38,820 bases of DNA from Actinomycetes bacterium. GTDB lineage: Bacteria > Actinomycetota > Acidimicrobiia > Acidimicrobiales > JAAEMS01. Location: contig JAAEMS010000138.1 of the NCBI GenBank assembly GCA_024225275.1, positions 1-38,820 on the forward strand, given 5' to 3'. The notes under the pieces were generated by a model. The model was not told where the DNA came from. It was given only the letters and a program-made list of their open reading frames with translations, and made no database searches. Positions 16,442-24,849 of the stretch are shown in pieces. Positions within the stretch are counted from its first letter, which is position 1; each line of letters opens with the position of its first letter. The position numbers and the translations under genes were made by a program.

Positions 16442-17239
16442 TCAGTCGCCCAACGACCGGAAGTCTGGTTCTCGTTTGGCCATGAACGCCTCCACTGCTT
16501 CACGGTGCTCGGGGCTGCGGTAGGCCTCTTTGAGCAGATCCTCTTCGCGTTTCATGGCCGTGCCCACGTCACTCTCGGTCGAGTTCTGGGTGAGCAACTG
16601 CTTGATCCACCTCAGCTGACGGGCCGGGTTGGCCCCATAGATTCGGGCTTTGGCCACCGCGGTGTCGACCAGCTCGTCGGCCGCGCACAGCTCATCGGCC
16701 AGCCCCAGTTCGACGGCCTCGGAGGCGTCGACCATGCGGCCCGACAGCATGAGGTCGGAGGCGGCCCCGAACCCCACCCGCTGGGGTGCGAATCGGCTGC
16801 TGGCCAGTTCGGGGACCAGACCCATCTTCACGAAGCGGAGGCTGAACCGGGCCTGCTCGGAGGCGATGATCCGGTCGGCCGGCAGGATCATGGTGAGCCC
16901 GACCCCGACGGCGACCCCGTTCACCGCGGCCACGATCGGCTTGGTGCTGCGCACCAGCTCGACCCAGTTCACCACGGGTCGGTCGCTGCCCGACGGGGCC
17001 TCGCCGTCGAGCTGCCTACCGAAGGCGTCACCGATATCGGCGCCCGCACAGAACCCCCGCCCGGCACCGGTCATGACGATGGCTCCAACCGAGCTGTCGG
17101 CGTCAGCGGCCTGGATGGCGTCGACCAGCTCATGGTTCATGACGCGGGTCCAGGCGTTCAGCTTGTCGGGTCGATTGAGGGTCAGAACGACCACACCGTC
17201 GCGTTGCTCGTGGATGATCTGCTCGTACTCCATGGCCAT
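16442..17239 (-). CDS. Enoyl-CoA hydratase/isomerase (crotonase family)
   Basis: Crotonase-fold protein of 265 aa. It starts MAMEYEQ with GGGA upstream; a second ATG is two codons later. The oxyanion-hole segments are present: GAGRGFCAGADIGD and NGVAVGVGLTMILPADRIIAS. The region FVKMGLVPELASSRFAPQRVG carries the Glu position typical of hydratase/isomerase members, and MLSGRMVDASEAVELGLADE is the standard following helix. By family it acts on an enoyl-CoA in fatty-acid or related acyl-CoA degradation. It converges on the anti-sigma-like gene. The 250 bp upstream, up to the LLM pseudogene, holds no convincing gene. Confidence 0.9.
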   Translation of the reverse strand: MAMEYEQIIHEQRDGVVVLTLNRPDKLNAWTRVMNHELVDAIQAADADSSVGAIVMTGAGRGFCAGADIGDAFGRQLDGEAPSGSDRPVVNWVELVRSTKPIVAAVNGVAVGVGLTMILPADRIIASEQARFSLRFVKMGLVPELASSRFAPQRVGFGAASDLMLSGRMVDASEAVELGLADELCAADELVDTAVAKARIYGANPARQLRWIKQLLTQNSTESDVGTAMKREEDLLKEAYRSPEHREAVEAFMAKREPDFRSLGD

Positions 17240-17487
17240 CGTTCCCGTCGGTCATCGTTGAGGTCAGGACCTCCGACTCTATGGTCGCGGCGGGCGCGGG
17301 TCGAGCGGGTGGTGTGGCGACACTCGAATGGACCCCCCGCCTCGAGGTCGGATTCCTCCGGATCGATCACCACAAGCTGCTCCACCCGATGCTCCTGGAC
17401 CGGTTCAGGGGGCTCCAGGCCGAGGTGTCGTGCCCCGCCGGACGGCTGGCTCTGTGTCCGACCTGGGGGCGGGGGTAGTTTCCGGGG

Positions 17488-18185
17488 ATGAGGATCGGGC
17501 TCTCGCTCAGCAGCACCCACACCGTCGATCACCACGTCCAGCACGACTACTACCAGAACACGCCGACGCTCGGCCGCCTGCTCGCCGAGTGGAACGACAA
17601 GCCGGCCGGATGCCTGTTCCTCGGGCCCCTCTGGCATCCCGTGATCATGGCCGAACACATCGGCACCCTGGCCAGCATCCACTCGGGGCCATTCATCGTG
17701 CAGACCGGTCTCGGTCGGGGCGAGCGCCAGTTCGCGGCCATGGGGGTCGATGTCCGGTACCGGCCATCCCTGTTCGAGGAGACCGTCCGGGTGGTGCGGG
17801 CTCTGCCGGCTGGTGAAACGGTCTCGAGCGAGCGGTTGGGCCTCGCCGACGCCCGCATCGGGGTCTTGCCCCCGAGCCCGTCGAGTGGTGGATCGGGGCG
17901 GGGGCCGAACCGGCTCTCGACCGCGCCGCCCGCCTCGGCCACAGCTACTACGGCGGGCCGGGCAACCCGGAACGGGCGGAAGCTGTTCTGAAGACCCACC
18001 AGGAGAGGTGTGAGAAGTAGGGGCGGACGCCGAGGACTCTGGCGGCCCGGGCTGATGTGATCGTGACCGCTGACCCTGTCGACGCCGGCCGCCTGGCCGA
18101 GGACATGGTGGCCCGCGGCTACCGGGGCGGGATGAGCATCGAGACCATCAGCCTCCTCGGCGAGGTCCGCGATCCACTCCGCTGA
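17488..18185 (+). pseudogene. LLM-class (luciferase-like) flavin oxidoreductase, frameshifted and interrupted
   Basis: The first part (from GTG/ATG MRIGLSLSS, with IVQTGLGRGERQFAAMGVDV) is a clear luciferase-like TIM-barrel start, as in F420- or FMN-dependent oxidoreductases. At about 17868-17874, in a run of C after GTCTTG, the frame is lost by one base. The C-terminal part continues in another frame as EPVEWWIGAGAEPALDRAARLG. That frame then meets a TAG at 18018, and after it the reading continues sensibly (GRTPRTLAARADVIV...) to the TGA at 18183. So one frameshift and one amber codon break an otherwise recognisable gene. Sequencing error in the homopolymer could explain the frameshift but not the TAG. 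It is likely inactive, and an intact relative lies at 20891. Confidence 0.75.
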
Positions 18186-18219
18186 TGCACCGCGCCTCGT
18201 ACCCCAGTAGTTTGCCTCT

Positions 18220-18630
18220 ATGGCCATCGACTTCGGACAATCCGCAATCGACCTCGGCATCGTCATCACCGACAGCGACGCCGCCTTGGGCTTCTACCGC
18301 GACCTGCTGGGCTTCGATCACGAGGGCGACATCCCCATGCCCGTGGGCGGGGGCGGCACGATGCACCGGCTGCGCTGCGGCGAGACCCTCGTGAAGCTGG
18401 TGAAGTTCGACCACGTGCCCGAGGCCCGGCCGGCGGGTGGGGGTATCCCCGGAGCCACCGGCTATCGGTACTTCACCATCCACGCCGACAACCTCGAGGA
18501 CGTGATGGCTGATTGTGAGGCTGCTGGGGTGAAGATCGTGGTGCCCGCGTCGGAGATACGCCCCGGTGTCACCATCGGCATGGTCCAAGACCCCGACGGC
18601 AACACCGTCGAGTTCGTCCGCTACAGCTGA
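18220..18630 (+). CDS. VOC/glyoxalase-family protein
   Basis: A 136-residue protein of two beta-alpha-beta-beta-beta modules. The first module reads IDLGIVITDSDAALGFYRDLLGF. The second begins YRYFTIHADNLEDVMADCEAAGVKI and ends GMVQDPDGNTVEFVRYS, the usual VOC close with the metal-ligand Glu in the VEF position. Members isomerise, open or thiol-modify small molecules at a divalent metal; a specific substrate cannot be assigned. It follows the LLM pseudogene on the same strand after 34 bp and converges on the DsbB-like gene. Confidence 0.85.
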   Translation: MAIDFGQSAIDLGIVITDSDAALGFYRDLLGFDHEGDIPMPVGGGGTMHRLRCGETLVKLVKFDHVPEARPAGGGIPGATGYRYFTIHADNLEDVMADCEAAGVKIVVPASEIRPGVTIGMVQDPDGNTVEFVRYS

Positions 18631-18643
18631 GTTGTCGCCGCCT

Positions 18644-19201
18644 CTAGCTGTGTTCGGCTGCTTGAACTGGGCTCCAGGCGATCAGGAGGACCAGGATGGC
18701 CAGGAAACTGCTTCCGGCCATCCACGGGATCGACACGAAGTCCCATTCCCAAATCCACCGCTGGGTGCACGGGGCGCTCAGCTCGCACGAGCCGCTGTCG
18801 AGGCTCGGGTACTTCTGGATCAGCCAATGCCAGCTCGAGATCCCCAGGCCCACCACTGCAAATGGGGCGGCGTAGATCCGGATGATCCGGTCGCCGCGGA
18901 GGGTGGCCAAGGTCAGGATCACCGCTAGCGGATACATGCCGATGCGCTGGAACCAGCACAGCCGGCACGGCACGAAATTGGCGATCTCACTGAGGTAGAG
19001 CGACCCGAGGGAGGCGACGATCGCTACGATCGAGGCCAGTCCGGGAGCCAGTTCGGCGAGCTGACGGCGGGCCCGCAGAATGAGGGCTGGTGGGCTCGGC
19101 ATGAATCGGCCGACCACCAGGACCACGAACCCCGCCAGGGTGCCGGCGTTGGCGATCAGAGCCAGGACGGCGAAGAGGCGGGACATGGTGTCGGTGTCCA
19201 T
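18644..19201 (-). CDS. Disulfide bond formation protein B-like (DsbB/BdbC) membrane protein
   Basis: Membrane protein of 185 aa with about five hydrophobic segments. One loop contains C-x2-C ([16 protein letters not shown]), the quinone-linked redox pair of the DsbB/BdbC family. A second extracytoplasmic loop contains a further pair spaced C-x5-C (GSCELSAPC). By family it reoxidises a DsbA/BdbD-type thiol oxidase and passes electrons to quinone in the cytoplasmic membrane. Start [10 protein letters not shown] at 19201 is uncertain; MSRLF at 19186 is also possible and neither has a clear ribosome-binding site. No DsbA-like partner is in the window. It is divergent from the hypothetical gene at 19266. 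Confidence 0.88.
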   Translation of the reverse strand: MDTDTMSRLFAVLALIANAGTLAGFVVLVVGRFMPSPPALILRARRQLAELAPGLASIVAIVASLGSLYLSEIANFVPCRLCWFQRIGMYPLAVILTLATLRGDRIIRIYAAPFAVVGLGISSWHWLIQKYPSLDSGSCELSAPCTQRWIWEWDFVSIPWMAGSSFLAILVLLIAWSPVQAAEHS

Positions 19202-19265
19202 CAGAGGCGAACGGTAGCGCCCTCGACTGGCCGTTGGTCGTCGCGATTGGGAAGACTGGAAGGCC

Positions 19266-19676
19266 ATGGCCAACCATTCCCGCCCCGACTTCGTGGTCGA
19301 CGGGCTCCTGCACCCTCACCAGGCCGCCCAGTTCACCGCGCTCTGTACCACCACGTCGGCCGATGAACTGGCCGGTCTTCGGCTCCGGGTGCGGGTCCAT
19401 CTGGCCGAGGTCGAGGCTCTGGCCCGCGCTGATGACCGGGTGGACGTCGAGATGGCCCGCTGCATCGCCAAGGTGCTGGGCCCCCTGCTGGACGAGCCTG
19501 ATTCCTGGGACGCCGAGCAAAGAGCCCTGCTGAGGGGTGCAGTCGAGTACTTCCACCTGTCCGAGGACCACCGTTCGGACCTCACCGACTGGTTCGGATT
19601 CGACGACGACGCCCGCGTCACCAACGCCGTCACCCAGGCCCTGGGCCGCACCGACCTCACCATCATCCTGAGCTGA
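19266..19676 (+). CDS. Hypothetical protein, YkvA/DUF1232-like C-terminal motif
   Basis: A 136-aa helical cytoplasmic protein. The C-terminal part (AVEYFHLSEDHRSDLTDWFGFDDDARVTNAV) recalls the signature of YkvA/DUF1232-related proteins, in which a short acidic GFDDDxxVxNAV motif follows a helix pair. That resemblance is from memory and not certain. There is no catalytic signature. Its end lies three bases from the stop of the convergent acyl-CoA dehydrogenase gene. The function is unknown. Confidence 0.75.
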   Translation: MANHSRPDFVVDGLLHPHQAAQFTALCTTTSADELAGLRLRVRVHLAEVEALARADDRVDVEMARCIAKVLGPLLDEPDSWDAEQRALLRGAVEYFHLSEDHRSDLTDWFGFDDDARVTNAVTQALGRTDLTIILS

Positions 19677-19679
19677 GGA

Positions 19680-20849
19680 TCAGGCCCAGAGGCGGCGGGC
19701 GATGACGACGTTCTGGATTTCGGTGGTGCCGTCGATGTAGTGGCTGAGGCGGGCGCCGGCCAGGTGGCGAGGGAGCGGATTGCCGGGATCACGGCGGAAG
19801 CCGGCGGCGCCGAGAGTCTGCATGCAGTCGGCCAGCCCTTTCTGGGCGGCGCGGGCCGCGAACTTCTTGGCGTGCGCAGCGGCCATGGTCGCGTCCCCTC
19901 CGTCAGCCAGCAGCCGGGCCGCCCGGTAGGTGAGCAGGCGTGAGGCCTCGAGGTCGGTGGCGACGTCGGCGAGCATCCACTGGATGCCCTGCTTGTCGGC
20001 CACCGACGAGCCGAACAGATGCCGGTCGGCCGTGCGGTCCAGGGCGACATCGAGGCCCTTCTGGAGCATCCCACAGCACATTGCGCCCACCACGACGCGG
20101 GCGAGGTCGATGCCCTCCATGGCGGCTCGAAACGCTGATCCCAGCGGGACGAGCACGTCCTCATCGGTGACCCTCACCCCCTCGAATCGGAACCCGCCGG
20201 TGCCCATGGCGTGGGCCCCCAGCATCTCGTAGGGCTCCTCGCGAACAACGCCGGGAGCATTGGCGTCGACGATGAAGGCGATGATGCCCCGATGACCGAG
20301 AGCCGGGTCGATCTGGGCGTACACACTCAGGACGTCGGCGTCGCTGGCGTTGGTAACCCAGGCCTTGCGGCCGTCGATGACCCAGGTGTTGCCGTCGCGT
20401 GTGGCCCGGCAGCCGATGGCCGCGGCGTCGGAACCGAAGTCTGGTTCGGTCAGCAGGAAGGCCCCCAGGCGCCGACCGGCGATGAGGTCGGGCAGGACCT
20501 CGGCCTTCATGGCCTCGGTGCCGTTGCGCATCATGTTGCCCACCAGATTGTTGTGCACCACCAGGATGAAGGAGACGGCGAGGTCGGCTGATGCGATCTC
20601 CTCGAACATGCGGGCCAATGCCACCGTGCCGAGCGACTCGCCGCCCTGGTCGCGGGGGGCCAACACACCGGTCAGACCAGCCGCTCCGGCGGCCTCGAAT
20701 GCCTCGCGGGCGAAGCGGCGGTCGAGCTCCCAACCCTCGGCCCCTGGTTCGATGACGTCGCGGGCCAGGGCGGTCACTCGGTCGAGGACCGCCTGCTCGT
20801 CGGGGGTCAAGGTGGCATCAGGGGGGAACGGCAAGAAGGCTGGGACCAT
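19680..20849 (-). CDS. Acyl-CoA dehydrogenase
   Basis: Flavoprotein of 389 aa, the normal length. It shows the acyl-CoA dehydrogenase FAD-binding segment AFLLTEPDFGSDAA, the WVTNASDADVLSVYA strand and the C-terminal signature YIDGTTEIQNVVIAR. In many homologues the last motif reads Y-E-G-T and carries the catalytic Glu; here the position is Asp (Y-I-D-G-T), which is known from a minority of the family but is worth noting. The enzyme would oxidise an acyl-CoA to the enoyl-CoA with an electron-transfer flavoprotein as acceptor. It is divergent from the LLM oxidoreductase at 20891 with only 41 bp between starts. Confidence 0.92.
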   Translation of the reverse strand: MVPAFLPFPPDATLTPDEQAVLDRVTALARDVIEPGAEGWELDRRFAREAFEAAGAAGLTGVLAPRDQGGESLGTVALARMFEEIASADLAVSFILVVHNNLVGNMMRNGTEAMKAEVLPDLIAGRRLGAFLLTEPDFGSDAAAIGCRATRDGNTWVIDGRKAWVTNASDADVLSVYAQIDPALGHRGIIAFIVDANAPGVVREEPYEMLGAHAMGTGGFRFEGVRVTDEDVLVPLGSAFRAAMEGIDLARVVVGAMCCGMLQKGLDVALDRTADRHLFGSSVADKQGIQWMLADVATDLEASRLLTYRAARLLADGGDATMAAAHAKKFAARAAQKGLADCMQTLGAAGFRRDPGNPLPRHLAGARLSHYIDGTTEIQNVVIARRLWA

Positions 20850-20890
20850 GGCTCGAACCGTAGGCGCCAGGGCGGCGTACTGTCTGAACC

Positions 20891-21778
20891 ATGAGCCACG
20901 GAATCGACATCGGCACCTTCGGGGTGTGGACCAGCCTCCTCGACCTCCATCCGACCGGCCAGGTCCGGGAGGTGGTGGCCGAGCTCGACGACATGGGGTG
21001 GGGAGCCTTGTGGCGCCCTGAGTCGTCGGGCCGCGACCCTCTCGTGTCGGCCGCCCTATGGCTCGACGCGTGCCCGCGCATGGCCGTGGCCACGGGTATC
21101 GCCCAGACCTACGCCCGCCACCCCCTGACCACGATGGCGGCCGGCCGCACCCTCGATGAGGCCTTTCCCGGTCGCTTCCTGCTGGGTCTCGGCGTGAGTC
21201 ATGCGCCGATGGTCGAGGGGGTGCGAGGTCTCGACTACTCCACCCCGCTCCGTGACATGGAGGAGCACCTTGACGCCATGGACGCCGCCCCGTTCACCGG
21301 CTTCGGACCCGATGGACGCCCACCCCGGATACTGGCGGCCCTCGGTCCCAAGATGCTGGCCCTCTCCGCCACCAAGGCCGACGGAGCCCACCCCTACTTC
21401 GCCACCCCTGAGCACACCGCGCAGGCCCGCGAGATCATCGGCCCCGACAAGTTCCTCGCCCCTGAGCACATGGTGCTGCTCGAGACCGACCCTGATCGGG
21501 CCCGTCGGGTGGCGCGGGACAACATGGCCCGCTACCTGGCCCTACCCAACTACGCCAACAACCTGAAGCGGCTGGGTTTCACCGACGACGACATCAGCTC
21601 CGTGAGCGATCGACTGGTCGATGCCATCGTGCTCTGGGGTGACCTCGATTCGATCGTGGCCCGGGTGCGCGAACACCTCGACGCTGGTGCCGACCATGTC
21701 TGCGTGCAGGCCCTGGTGGAGGACCCCGCCGACCTCCCCCTCGACAACTGGCGCCGTCTGGCCGAGGCCCTCCTATGA
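20891..21778 (+). CDS. F420-type LLM-class oxidoreductase (TIGR03620-like)
   Basis: Luciferase-like TIM-barrel oxidoreductase of 295 aa. Recognisable segments are the N-terminal GIDIGTFGVWTSLLDLHP, the ATGIAQTYARHPLTTMAAGRTLDEAFPGRFLLGLG block that binds the flavin or F420, and the late HVCVQAL strand. The arrangement fits the actinobacterial 'probable F420-dependent oxidoreductase' subfamily. The substrate is unknown. It overlaps the next gene by four bases (ATGA), so the two are translationally coupled. It is intact, unlike the related pseudogene at 17488. Confidence 0.88.
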   Translation: MSHGIDIGTFGVWTSLLDLHPTGQVREVVAELDDMGWGALWRPESSGRDPLVSAALWLDACPRMAVATGIAQTYARHPLTTMAAGRTLDEAFPGRFLLGLGVSHAPMVEGVRGLDYSTPLRDMEEHLDAMDAAPFTGFGPDGRPPRILAALGPKMLALSATKADGAHPYFATPEHTAQAREIIGPDKFLAPEHMVLLETDPDRARRVARDNMARYLALPNYANNLKRLGFTDDDISSVSDRLVDAIVLWGDLDSIVARVREHLDAGADHVCVQALVEDPADLPLDNWRRLAEALL

Positions 21779-22659
21779 GCGAGTCGGCGTCCCACCCCTC
21801 CCGGGCTCCATCACCCAGCCCCTCCCGGGCCATGTGGGAGGCGGTCGAGCGCTATCACGCCACCTGCTACATGGCCCCCGAAGTTCGCGAAGAAGGGGCG
21901 GCCGCTGGGCTCAAGGGCTTCTGGATGAACTACTTCGCGACCCGTATCGCCCCGGTCGGGGCGGTCGGTCCCGAGATCGTCCGCAGCACCTTCTTCTACT
22001 ACGCGGACTCCCGTATCGACCGAGCCATCCCCGATGCCTGGAGCTACTCGACCCCCGCGGCCGTGATAGCGGCCCGGTACCGGGGAATGGACCGGGCCCT
22101 CAGCCGTTTGCTGGGTGACGCCAAGGTGGGTGCCGAAGTAGCCCAGGCGGCGACAATCGTGCGCGATGCGTGCCTGGGGTGCGACCTGATCGGTCGAACC
22201 ATCCACGCCGGCTGGGCCTCACTGCCCTGGCCCAAGGAGTCCCACCTCGCCCTCTGGCACGGCTGCACCTTGCTCCGCGAGTATCGGAGCGGCAACCACC
22301 TGATCGCGGTGACCGCCGAGGGTCTCGACGGGTGCCAGGCGGTCGTGTCGCACGTGGCCGTGGACGGCGCGCCGCGTCAGTGGATCCGCGACGAGGCCGG
22401 CTGGACCGAGCAGGACGAGGCGGCCGCCGTCGCCGACCTCCAGGCGCGGGGCTGGCTCGACGGCGACGGCTTGGTCGCCGCTGAAGGGAGGGCAGGCAGG
22501 GCCCGGGTCGAGACGCTCACCGACGAGTTGGACGACATGGTGTGGCACCGGCTCGGTGAGGACCGCAGTCGCCGCCTGTTCGACCTGCTGTCGGGACTGG
22601 CCGCTCTGCTACCGCCCGATGACCAGCTCGACTGGGAGCTCTACTACAGGACCAACTGA
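21775..22659 (+). CDS. SCO6745-family protein
   Basis: A 294-aa actinobacterial protein of the SCO6745 type. After a Ser/Pro-rich N-terminus comes AMWEAVERYHATCYMAPEVREEGAAAGLKGFWMNYFATRIAPVG, the family hallmark, and later ARYRGMDRALSRLLGD and SGNHLIAVTAEGLDG. The C-terminal part looks like a winged-helix module (ADLQARGWL, ARVETLTDELDDMVW). The biochemical role of the family is not known to me; it is usually found with oxidoreductases, and here it is fused into a transcription unit with the F420-type LLM enzyme by an ATGA overlap. Confidence 0.82.
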   Translation: MSESASHPSRAPSPSPSRAMWEAVERYHATCYMAPEVREEGAAAGLKGFWMNYFATRIAPVGAVGPEIVRSTFFYYADSRIDRAIPDAWSYSTPAAVIAARYRGMDRALSRLLGDAKVGAEVAQAATIVRDACLGCDLIGRTIHAGWASLPWPKESHLALWHGCTLLREYRSGNHLIAVTAEGLDGCQAVVSHVAVDGAPRQWIRDEAGWTEQDEAAAVADLQARGWLDGDGLVAAEGRAGRARVETLTDELDDMVWHRLGEDRSRRLFDLLSGLAALLPPDDQLDWELYYRTN

Positions 22660-23100
22660 CTGCTGCCACGACCAGCCCGAGGGTGAGGAGATCGAGGGCC
22701 AGCCGCCATTTCCCCGTGGGGGCAGGGTGACCGCGTCGATGATCAACTCATGATCGTTGGGGTGTGACTGCACTTCCTACCTCGCCAGGGCAACCCCCAT
22801 GACCGGGTGGTGGTACCTATTACAAAGGGCCAGCGTCTCATCGGTTCAGTCGGGGCCGCTGACATGGCTTCGGGCCTCGACGCTCACGATGTCGTGGTCG
22901 AAGGAGACGCCGATCGGGTCGCCCCCGTTGGCCACCCCCTCAACCTGCCCCTTGAACAGGCGGTGGACATGCTGACCCCCACATCGGACGACGGGAGGTG
23001 TTCATGCGAGTGCCAGGTGATCGGACCCTGGCCGACTGGGCCTCGGTCAACATCTCTCCTCGGTCGCGCCAGCCTGCTCAGCTTGCCACGACGGCGAGGG
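22660..23100. other. Gene-poor stretch, possibly decayed coding DNA
   Basis: About 440 bp without a convincing gene. Both strands carry short open stretches. The reverse strand from about 22960 to 22848 reads HVHRLFKGQVEGVANGG and on to SHVSGPD before a TGA, and looks somewhat protein-like, as does the forward frame from 22807. Neither has a start, a ribosome-binding site or a family I recognise. It may be a degraded gene. Confidence 0.4.
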
Positions 23101-23979
23101 TCAGCCGACGGCCAGGTAGCTCACCTCATCGGCCAGGTTTGACTCGAGGTCGTGATTGCCCTCGTCGAGCAAGGTGCAGGGGCCATCTCCGGACCACTCG
23201 GTGCACACCATGGCCTGGCAGTTGGTGCCGTCGATGGTGATGGAGCGGACCATGTTGCGGGGCTCGAGCAGGAGGTCATGTTCGCCGGAAGCGAACGCCC
23301 AGCTGCGGCCGACGGCCCCGGGCTCGTCGAACACGACCGCCTGGCAGTCGGGGTCGAGCAGGCCGAGAGTCACCGGTGCCCCGGCGGTAGTGGGTGACTT
23401 GACCGTGGTGGGCGGCGCGACTGCGTTGGTGGAGGTCGGGCTGGTGGGCGTTGTCTCGGGCGAAGGCTGCTCGGTCGTGGTGCCGAGCACTGAGGTGGAG
23501 TCATCGCCGCCCGCGGTGACCACCAGGCCGGTGAGGCCACCCACCACGATGAACAGGGCGAGGACTCCGACGCCGACGAGGATACCGCGGCCCGATCCGT
23601 TGGTGGCCCCGCTGGGGGTGAAGATCCGATGGGCGCCGAGTTGATCGCGAAACAGGGCTACGACTCGTGGATCGTGTGCGCCTGAGCCCGACAACACGAA
23701 GTCGGTCATCAGGCCGGCACCGATATGGACACGGGCGTCGGCGGCGACGCGGGCGAGGTCGGCCCGGTGGTCGACGTCGGGTCGGCCCCTCAGTCGGGTT
23801 TCGCTGGGTGGCCCGACGGTCGTCCACTGTTCGTCTTCGCTCTCGAACACCGTGGTGTGGGCAGTCGTCTCACCCAGTTCCATGATGACGGCGCGGTCGA
23901 GACCATCGCAGTCGTCGCGTTGGAGATGTCGGTCGAGTTCATCGCGTGGCTCGGAATTGGTATCGATAGGACTGCCCAT
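23101..23979 (-). CDS. Membrane-anchored protein of an unrecognised paralogous family
   Basis: A 292-aa protein with three parts. Residues 1-130 form a soluble domain with DCDGLDRAVIMELG, TTVFESEDEQWTTV and MTDFVLSGSGAHDPRVVALFRDQLGAHRIF. A single transmembrane helix follows (RGILVGVGVLALFIVVGGLTGLVV) and then a Thr/Pro/Ser-rich linker. The C-terminal domain of about 95 residues has four Cys (PDCQAVV, NCQAMVC, CTLLDEG). The N-terminal domain would face the cytoplasm and the Cys-rich domain the outside, a layout often seen in signalling proteins. I do not recognise the family. The N-terminal domain is clearly shared with the neighbour at 24035, so the two arose by duplication. Confidence 0.72.
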   Translation of the reverse strand: MGSPIDTNSEPRDELDRHLQRDDCDGLDRAVIMELGETTAHTTVFESEDEQWTTVGPPSETRLRGRPDVDHRADLARVAADARVHIGAGLMTDFVLSGSGAHDPRVVALFRDQLGAHRIFTPSGATNGSGRGILVGVGVLALFIVVGGLTGLVVTAGGDDSTSVLGTTTEQPSPETTPTSPTSTNAVAPPTTVKSPTTAGAPVTLGLLDPDCQAVVFDEPGAVGRSWAFASGEHDLLLEPRNMVRSITIDGTNCQAMVCTEWSGDGPCTLLDEGNHDLESNLADEVSYLAVG

Positions 23980-24034
23980 GCACTCCTAGAGTGCCACTAA
24001 CTACGCTCCGTGGCCAGACCGTGACGCTGAGCGG

Positions 24035-24571
24035 TCAAACGGGGTAGCGGCTTGGCCACCAGCGGCGACGCCGGCGGCCGGACTGCGACGGGTCCGAGAA
24101 GACCGGGTTGTATGGCTCCAAGCGGTTTCCGAACCGGCCAGTTGGGCCCGCTGCTTCCTCGGACTCTGTGGGCTCGGTCTCAATCACAGCACCGGGTCCC
24201 GGGTAGGAGAACACCCGGTCGGCCCCAAGGTGATGGCCGAACACCCCCAAGACCACGGGGTCGCCGGCGCGGGGGCCCGTGAGCAGGAAGTCGGTCATCT
24301 CACCGGGCTGGATGTGCTGGGCCATCTTCAGGGCAGCCAGCTCGAGGTCGCCCACGGGATCGTCGATGAACTCGGAGGTGGTTCGGTCAAGAGGGGGCAC
24401 TGTCTCGTCCTCCCACCCCTCACCAGCGAAGAACACGGTCGTGTCGAACCGATGCCAGCCGAGATACATCACGACAGCTCGATCAAGTCCGGAGCAGTCC
24501 TGATCATCGAGGTGTTCACCCAGGACCGCATAGGCCCCAGAGTTGCTGCGGTGCGGCGTCCAGTCGGTCAC
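24035..24571 (-). CDS. Soluble paralogue of the 23101 protein
   Basis: About 178 aa from GTG 24571, chosen because it places DCSGLDRAVVMYLG at the same distance from the start as in the paralogue and because GGGGGG lies upstream; ATG 24595 or an earlier ATG would extend it. Shared segments with the neighbour are DC(S/D)GLDRAV, (D/H)TTVF, MTDF(L/V)L(T/S)G and LGA(D/H)R(V/I)F. Unlike the paralogue it has no transmembrane helix, ending instead in a basic tail (SGRRRRRWWPSRYPV). Either it is a cytoplasmic partner, or the anchor and outer domain were lost. Next upstream is the divergent ABC exporter operon. Confidence 0.68.
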   Translation of the reverse strand: MTDWTPHRSNSGAYAVLGEHLDDQDCSGLDRAVVMYLGWHRFDTTVFFAGEGWEDETVPPLDRTTSEFIDDPVGDLELAALKMAQHIQPGEMTDFLLTGPRAGDPVVLGVFGHHLGADRVFSYPGPGAVIETEPTESEEAAGPTGRFGNRLEPYNPVFSDPSQSGRRRRRWWPSRYPV

Positions 24572-24721
24572 AGCGTCGCAACCCCCCAGCACCATCTGTT
24601 GGGGACACAGCGATCGAGCATTGTGACCTTGGTGGGAGGCTTGACACCTCTGGCGTTCTCTATCAGTTTCGACATTGGATCTCCCCCGCCAAGGATCGTC
24701 CCGCACCTTCCGCGTCTGCGG

Positions 24722-24760
24722 CCACTAGTTTCGCAGGTTCCTGCAAAGAGTACCACTAGT
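24722..24760. promoter_or_regulatory. Palindrome flanked by direct repeats in a divergent promoter region
   Basis: The perfect palindrome GCAGGTTCCTGC (24733-24744, with two central T) sits between two copies of CCACTAGT (24722-24729 and 24753-24760). TTGACA follows at 24770-24775, a good -35 match, but no convincing -10 is seen 17 bp later. The site lies between the reverse paralogue pair and the forward ABC genes and looks like an operator. Confidence 0.35.
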
Positions 24761-24849
24761 CCGGGTGGTTTGACAGGGCATTGCGAGGGCGCTGTGGGAG
24801 CAGACGGGCCGCCCGTCGGGCACGATGTAGCAACACCTTCTTACCACTG

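Noticed and set aside
17240-17487. Small forward ORF reading VATLEWTPRLEVGFLRIDHHK
   Set aside because: It has no ribosome-binding site or family, and the reverse frame is equally open; not supported as a gene.
18018-18020. Recoding of the TAG in the LLM oxidoreductase gene
   Set aside because: The same gene also has a frameshift, the TAG is not at a catalytic residue, and no suppressor context (such as pyrrolysine) is suggested.
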